Shown one piece after another: positions 6,120 through 9,596 of a DNA stretch of 9,596 nucleotides. The stretch covers positions 1 to 9,596 of the forward strand of contig WREG01000063.1 in the NCBI GenBank assembly GCA_009779455.1. Direction: 5' to 3'. Position 1 is the stretch's first letter. Every line of letters starts with the position of its first letter. The notes below the pieces were generated by a model. It was not told where the DNA came from and made no database searches. It saw only the letters and a program-made list of their open reading frames with translations. A program made the translations under genes and the position numbers. The DNA comes from Oscillospiraceae bacterium (lineage in GTDB: Bacteria; Bacillota; Clostridia; Oscillospirales; Acutalibacteraceae).

Positions 6120-6773
6120 TTGAAAAAGATTTTTGAGGCGGTAAAAAGCAGCCCCCTGTTTCAGGGGATCGCTTTCAGTGATTTTGAGCGGATGCTTGTT
6201 TGCCTGTCGGCAAAGACGGCTTTTTACAAAAAAGATGAGATAATACTGCTGTCAGGCGACACCGTTAATTTTGTGGGTCTGATCCTGTCGGGAAGCGTCA
6301 GGGTCATAAGGGAAGATTTTGACGGGAACAATACCATCATCGCCGAGCTTGCCGTTCCCGAGCTTTTCGGCGAGGTTTTCGCCTGCGCCGGCATATCCCA
6401 AAGCCCGGTTACCATACAGGCGGCTGAGGATTCGGAAATTCTGTTCATAGACTACAAAAGGGTCATAACGTCATGCAGGTCCGCCTGCCCGTTCCACGCG
6501 GGGCTTATAGAAAATATGCTGAAGCTGATAGCCCGCAAAAACTTAATGCTGAACCGAAAGCTCGATATACTCTCGAAACGCACGACAAGGGAAAAACTGA
6601 TGTGTTTTTTCGACGCGCAAAGGGGTATGGCAAAGAAATTTGCCGTGCCTTTCAACCGCGAGGAGCTTGCGCGGTATCTCTGCGTAGACCGCAGCGCGAT
6701 GTCGGCTGAATTGTGCAGGATGCGCGGCGAGGGGCTTATAAAGTTTGACAGGAATAAATTTGAAATTTTGTAA
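6120..6773 (+). CDS. CRP/FNR-family transcription regulator (HcpR-like by position)
   Basis: This 217-residue regulator has an N-terminal cNMP-binding-type beta roll (about 15-115; LSGSVRVIREDFDGNNTIIAEL and LFGEVFA are typical), a long dimerisation helix (about 120-150) and a C-terminal winged helix with NREELARYLCVDRSAMSAELCRM as helix-turn-helix. It lacks the N-terminal cysteine cluster of FNR, so it probably senses its signal another way; HcpR proteins of anaerobes sense nitric oxide. Divergence from fd-hcp and the shared operator support a role in switching hcp. The start is TTG at 6120, preceded by AAAAGGTGA (6105-6113). A GTG at 6111 would add three residues but sits inside that ribosome binding site. 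The gene symbol is left blank because the HcpR assignment rests on context. Confidence 0.85.
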   Translation: MKKIFEAVKSSPLFQGIAFSDFERMLVCLSAKTAFYKKDEIILLSGDTVNFVGLILSGSVRVIREDFDGNNTIIAELAVPELFGEVFACAGISQSPVTIQAAEDSEILFIDYKRVITSCRSACPFHAGLIENMLKLIARKNLMLNRKLDILSKRTTREKLMCFFDAQRGMAKKFAVPFNREELARYLCVDRSAMSAELCRMRGEGLIKFDRNKFEIL

Positions 6774-6866
6774 AACAAAGCGCTCAACGAAATATAATAT
6801 TAATCGGCTTGTTCTGTCGGTTTTTCAGTGCTGTTTTTGTAGAAGCTGCATTACAAAAAGATAAAT

Positions 6867-6887
6867 ATTGCAGATTCTGCGATTTTT
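6867..6887 (+). terminator. Possible Rho-independent terminator after the CRP/FNR-family gene
   Basis: ATTGCAG (6867-6873) pairs with CTGCGAT (6877-6883), including one G-T pair, around the loop ATT. Five T's follow (6883-6887). The stem is short, so it is modest. It lies 94 bases after the stop codon and just before the next promoter, where a terminator would be expected. Confidence 0.35.
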
Positions 6888-6890
6888 CTA

Positions 6891-6918
6891 TTGCTTTTTT
6901 TGTAAAACGGTGTATAAT
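6891..6918 (+). promoter_or_regulatory. Promoter for the S24 regulator
   Basis: A perfect TATAAT (6913-6918) is preceded by TTGCTT (6891-6896) at 16 bases. A TTTTTGTA motif lies in the spacer (6897-6904), placed where bound repressor would block polymerase. Transcription would begin near 6925, leaving a leader of about 10 bases before the ATG at 6936. Confidence 0.5.
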
Positions 6919-6935
6919 ATCAATCGGTGATAAGA

Positions 6936-7568
6936 ATGAGCGGGCTTTTCGAAAACATCAAGGCTGTTGAAAACATCAAATCTGTTGAGAACATCAAAGC
7001 TGTTAAAAACAGCTTGGGAAAAAAGCTGTCAAAGGTCCGGGGGGACGCTGGGATTTCCCGTGCGCAAATGGTGGGGTTTTTAAAACAAAAGGGCTTTGAC
7101 GTTAAGACATATACTATAAGCAAGTGGGAGACCGGGGTTTCGAAGCCTGCGGTTGACGCTTTCCTCGCTTTTTGCGATATATGCGGGGTCAAAGACATAG
7201 GGCTTGCGTTCAACGGGAAAAGGCCCCTGCGCCTGTACGACATACCTGTTTCAGCGGGCAGCGGCAATTTTTTGGACGGGGGCGGCTACGAAATGATTGA
7301 GGTTGACGGCATTGTGCCGGATTCGGCCGACTACGCGGTAAAGGTCAGCGGAGACAGCATGACGCCGCGCTTTGTGGACAGGCAGATTATCTTTGTCCAT
7401 GAGCAGCCTTCTTTGGATGAGGGCGAAATCGGCATTTTCTGCTTAAACAACGAAGCCTATTTGAAAAAACTTGAAAAAGGCCGGCTGATATCATTGAACC
7501 CGAAATATTCTCCCATTCCCATACGGGATTTTGACGATTTCAGGGTATTCGGCAAAGTCGTCGGCTGA
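6936..7568 (+). CDS. LexA/CI-like repressor: helix-turn-helix plus S24 autopeptidase
   Basis: This is a DNA-binding repressor expected to cut itself and fall off DNA when triggered. Numbering here is from GTG 6927. Residues 9-26 are three near-identical six-residue repeats (ENIKAV). An XRE-type helix-turn-helix follows (about 30-90, with ISRAQMVGFL and TYTISKWETG). The S24 domain (about 103-213) shows the Ala110-Gly111 cleavage bond in IPVSAGSG, the nucleophile Ser144 in SGDSMTP and the general base Lys180 in AYLKKL. The Ser-to-Lys spacing is 36 residues, against 37 in LexA. I prefer ATG 6936, with GGTGA (6926-6930) as ribosome binding site; GTG 6927 would add three residues and make the mRNA nearly leaderless. 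Length and HTH type fit prophage or defence-island repressors better than housekeeping LexA. It precedes the TerB gene by 52 bases and probably regulates itself and that operon. Confidence 0.85.
   Translation: MSGLFENIKAVENIKSVENIKAVKNSLGKKLSKVRGDAGISRAQMVGFLKQKGFDVKTYTISKWETGVSKPAVDAFLAFCDICGVKDIGLAFNGKRPLRLYDIPVSAGSGNFLDGGGYEMIEVDGIVPDSADYAVKVSGDSMTPRFVDRQIIFVHEQPSLDEGEIGIFCLNNEAYLKKLEKGRLISLNPKYSPIPIRDFDDFRVFGKVVG
6951..7004 (+). repeat. Three tandem 18-base repeats inside the S24 regulator gene
   Basis: Units at 6951-6968, 6969-6986 and 6987-7004 begin GAAAACATCA, GAAAACATCA and GAGAACATCA, and all end CTGTT. They encode ENIKAV, ENIKSV and ENIKAV. The next 18 bases begin AAAAACA and may be a decayed fourth unit. 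Eighteen bases keep the frame, so copy number can change without breaking the gene. Confidence 0.85.
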
Positions 7569-7572
7569 TTAC

Positions 7573-7609
7573 ACCGTTCGGCATTAAACAGTGTTTAACG
7601 CTGAACGGT
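7573..7609 (+). other. Long imperfect hairpin between the S24 regulator and the TerB gene
   Basis: ACCGTTC (7573-7579) pairs with GAACGGT (7603-7609), GC (7581-7582) with GC (7600-7601), and TTAAAC (7584-7589) with GTTTAA (7593-7598) around the loop AGT. Only one G-T pair and one A-C mismatch interrupt it. No T run follows, so a standard terminator is unlikely. An operator dyad for the S24 repressor, an RNA processing site or a translation control element are all possible. It occupies most of the 52-base gap. Confidence 0.55.
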
Positions 7610-7620
7610 ATACGTATTGA

Positions 7621-9393
7621 ATGGAGCGTCATACTGTGGAAAAACTGCTCATGAAGGTTAAGATGCGAGTTTCAAACAAGGAAACGCAGGGCCGAAAAGA
7701 AATTGACAAAAAATATGAACCGCTTAAAATCCCCGTCCGTCAGCAAGGTCAGGCGGATGGATCTGTTACGCCGCCGCCGAAGGGCGATAACGCAATACCG
7801 CTCTCCGACGGTTTGTTTTATGAAATAGAATACGATTCAAACCCCGTGAATATAGAAGGCGTAGGCAAATTTGTATTGAAATCCCAAAAAATCGAAGCTC
7901 CCGCAAAAGATGAAATCCGCGATCTGTTTTCAAAGATGAGGGATATATCGAGGCAATACCGCTCGCCGCTTGTAAACCACGCCAAATTTTACGACAGGAA
8001 CACCCAGCGTGAAAACGCGAAAATTTTCTATAAGCAAGCCGTGTTCATGAAGGATTTTGCGGACGGCTATACGGAGCAGGCTCCTTTTTCATCATATTTC
8101 CCTTTTTATCAGGTGATGAGCTATGAACAGCTAAGGACATATTTCACATGGCGGACGCAGGTGCGGGAAGGCAGCGTCGCAAAGACATCTTTGTCTTATA
8201 TATTCCTCTATATTTACGAATTATTGAACAATGTAGGCGCGGAAAGCCCACAGGACGGCCTGGACAAGCTGGTGTCCTTTTGGAACGCCGTTAAAGCGTT
8301 TGACGATTCAATTAATAAGTATGTTTATAGATGGCTGAAGGATTATCACGTCTATTATAATCTGCCGCAGTCATTTAAGGATTTTGCCGAGGAACATAAT
8401 CTCACCGATTATTACCCTAAAATGGCCGATTCCGCCGAAAAATTCGATTTATTCTGCGCCATATCCAAATATGATGTCAAAAAATCCGCCTTTTTCAGGG
8501 ATGAAACAGGCAAATTGATAACCGATTGTTTTTATTTTGTAATGGACAGGCTCAGGCGGGAGTTTGACGCTGCCGGTATCAACCTCGACAACGCCCTTTT
8601 CCGCCCGACGAAAAAAATAATCAATTGGCAGCCGTTCAGGGACGCGCTTTTTTACGGGCATATAAACCAAACGGACAGGCGTGTCGTGTTGTCCGAAAAC
8701 GAAATCTATATCTGCAAGGATAACGAATGGACATTCAGCACAATGATTACGTCGGACGGCAATAAAAAGCTTATCGGCTATATATTTAAGCAGATGGAGG
8801 CCGTTTTAAGGCAGGTTGTGAAATATAAGCATAAGCTTACCGCCGACATAAATACGCTTGACCAAACGATGCTCCTGAAAATGAAGGAACTTGGCCTGCC
8901 CCTTGATAAAATCATATATGGCGCGGTCATTGAATTCTACAGGGAAGCGACCAAAACCGTTGTAACGGTAGACCACGGCTCCCTTACGAGGATAAGACGG
9001 GAAGCGATGGTTACGCAGGAGGCTCTGACCGTCGAGGAGCAATGCATATCGTCTCGCTTGCGAGACGGTATGCACAATGTACAAGTGACAATTATGTCAA
9101 ATCCGGTTGCTTCTAAGGAGCATATTGATATAAAGCCTGAATCAACTTCCGACAGTTGGGAAGGTTTTAAAGCGGCGTTAAATGCTGCCGAAATACAGGC
9201 GATTTCAATAATATTACATGGTAATACAGATATAAAACAATTCGCCGGCGATAACGGCGTCATGCCGGAGGTGCTGGCTGACGGGATCAACGAAAAGGCT
9301 ATGGATCATATCGGCGACAATCTGTTAGACGATGAAATTGCAATATATGAGGATTACAAAGAGCAGCTCGAAAATATTTTTATGACAATGTAA
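7621..9393 (+). CDS. sngA: TerB-N/TerB-C domain protein, SngA-like component of a Shango-type defence system
   Basis: The 590-residue protein has a basic, proline-containing N-terminal tail (1-60), a TerB-N domain (about 120-260) with the family hallmarks YFTWR (174-178) and SYIFLYIYELLN (192-203), a less familiar middle region, and a TerB-C domain whose end reads MPEVLADGINEKAMDHIGDNLL (548-569). Such proteins are linked to ATPase-helicase pairs in predicted DNA-processing systems. In the Shango anti-phage system a TerB protein (SngA), an ATPase (SngB) and a helicase (SngC) act together. The next gene is the ATPase. The start is uncertain: ATG 7621 lacks a clear ribosome binding site, GTG 7636 has GGAG 9 bases ahead, and ATG 7663 has AAGG 5 bases ahead; all are in frame. 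No membrane segment or signal peptide is seen. The domains are secure; the system name rests on two of three genes. Confidence 0.82.
   Translation: MERHTVEKLLMKVKMRVSNKETQGRKEIDKKYEPLKIPVRQQGQADGSVTPPPKGDNAIPLSDGLFYEIEYDSNPVNIEGVGKFVLKSQKIEAPAKDEIRDLFSKMRDISRQYRSPLVNHAKFYDRNTQRENAKIFYKQAVFMKDFADGYTEQAPFSSYFPFYQVMSYEQLRTYFTWRTQVREGSVAKTSLSYIFLYIYELLNNVGAESPQDGLDKLVSFWNAVKAFDDSINKYVYRWLKDYHVYYNLPQSFKDFAEEHNLTDYYPKMADSAEKFDLFCAISKYDVKKSAFFRDETGKLITDCFYFVMDRLRREFDAAGINLDNALFRPTKKIINWQPFRDALFYGHINQTDRRVVLSENEIYICKDNEWTFSTMITSDGNKKLIGYIFKQMEAVLRQVVKYKHKLTADINTLDQTMLLKMKELGLPLDKIIYGAVIEFYREATKTVVTVDHGSLTRIRREAMVTQEALTVEEQCISSRLRDGMHNVQVTIMSNPVASKEHIDIKPESTSDSWEGFKAALNAAEIQAISIILHGNTDIKQFAGDNGVMPEVLADGINEKAMDHIGDNLLDDEIAIYEDYKEQLENIFMTM
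9047..9070. repeat. Near-perfect palindrome inside the TerB gene
   Basis: CGTCTCGC (9050-9057) and GCGAGACG (9060-9067) are perfect inverse repeats around TT, extended by TAT/GTA with one T-G pair to 11 base pairs. It encodes SSRLRD at the C-terminal side of a charged stretch. It is unusually strong for coding DNA and could be a small palindromic element that inserted in frame. Confidence 0.6.
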
Positions 9394-9403
9394 AGGAAAT
9401 GTT

Positions 9404-9596
9404 GTGATTATGGCAAATCAGGTTCCGGCAAGGATTGCGAATATCCTTATGGGTGCGTTAAAGGGCGGCGTAGTGCCGCGGGTGGGGCTGGAGTACATTA
9501 CGGTGGGCCGGGCACAGGAAATCGCGACCGTTTTGCATGATATTGAGATGATAGAGGAAGGCAGCGCGTCTTTCCGTTTTATCGTGGGCAAATACG
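9404..9596 (+). CDS. sngB: BrxD/DUF2791-type P-loop ATPase, SngB-like; N-terminal 64 codons, gene continues past the right edge
   Basis: The frame begins 10 bases after the TerB stop codon, with AAAGGA (9392-9397) 6 bases before GTG 9404. An ATG at 9410 is the alternative, 12 bases away. The visible part contains ARIANILMGALKGGVVPRVG, then LEYITVGRAQEI and a final FRFIVGKY. This pattern (a repeat of GVVPRVGLE, VGR, then RF-VGKYGxGKT) is characteristic of the ATPases annotated as BrxD or DUF2791, which pair with helicases in BREX-like and Shango systems. The last complete codons are GKY plus the first base of the next codon, so the Walker A motif itself is cut off and cannot be confirmed. The tight spacing shows an operon with the TerB gene. 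The family is likely from the N terminus alone; the function follows from the neighbour. Confidence 0.75.
   Translation, partial: MIMANQVPARIANILMGALKGGVVPRVGLEYITVGRAQEIATVLHDIEMIEEGSASFRFIVGKY

Larger units (their letters stand above)
6766..6927 (+). repeat. Two-block direct repeat and TTTTGTA motif array before the S24 regulator
   Basis: TTTTGTAAAAC occurs at 6766-6776 (across the regulator's stop codon) and at 6898-6908. TATAATATTAATCGG (6793-6807) recurs with one change at 6913-6927, exactly 120 bases later. The two blocks keep the same order, with 16 and 4 bases between the parts. TTTTTGTA at 6834-6841 and its inverse TACAAAAA at 6852-6859 add a dyad between them. The second block contains the -10 box of the S24 regulator. 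The pattern looks like a duplicated promoter-operator unit. Confidence 0.5.

Noticed and set aside
6951..7022. The 18-base repeats as a small CRISPR array
   Set aside because: They are directly abutting units without spacers, and they maintain an open reading frame into the repressor.

Overview
The window looks like chromosomal DNA from an anaerobic, Clostridia-like Firmicute. Signs of this are strong purine-rich ribosome binding sites (AAAGGAG, GGGAGGA), frequent GTG and TTG starts, near-consensus sigma-A promoters in AT-rich gaps, and an hcp/ferredoxin/CRP-family cluster typical of strict anaerobes. I cannot name the genus. The left two thirds reads as metabolism, repair and stress genes. 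The right third is the start of an accessory, probably anti-phage, locus.

Left part. Positions 1-720 (minus) hold the first 240 codons of a family 13 glycoside hydrolase (neopullulanase/cyclomaltodextrinase type). It is transcribed away from an AT-rich divergent region of about 400 bases with one good promoter facing each way. The plus-strand promoter (TTGACA, 17-base spacer, TATAAT) drives ilvD, dihydroxy-acid dehydratase, through a leader with two hairpins and two competing start codons. Behind ilvD, a 35-codon open frame with its own ribosome binding site overlaps the start of an Fpg/Nei-type DNA glycosylase whose zinc finger has lost all its cysteines.

Middle. Converging on the glycosylase with only 5 bases between stop codons is a minus-strand two-gene operon: a ferredoxin-domain protein followed by the hybrid cluster protein gene hcp, with all seven hybrid-cluster ligands present. 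A CRP/FNR-family regulator is divergent from it. The 84-base gap between them holds two oppositely directed promoters and a perfect 10+10 inverted repeat overlapping both. The simplest reading is a self-regulated nitrosative-stress module in which the regulator controls itself and the fd-hcp operon.

Right part. After a repeat-rich gap (6774-6926) comes a LexA/CI-like regulator with a helix-turn-helix, an Ala-Gly cleavage site and a Ser/Lys S24 peptidase dyad. A strong 37-base imperfect hairpin follows, then a large protein with TerB-N and TerB-C domains, and then the first 64 codons of a BrxD/DUF2791-type P-loop ATPase. The sequence runs out just as its Walker A motif begins. TerB protein followed by ATPase (and, expected beyond the window, a helicase) is the gene order of the Shango anti-phage system. 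An autocleaving repressor in front would be a natural way to switch it on under DNA damage or phage attack, but that link is inference.
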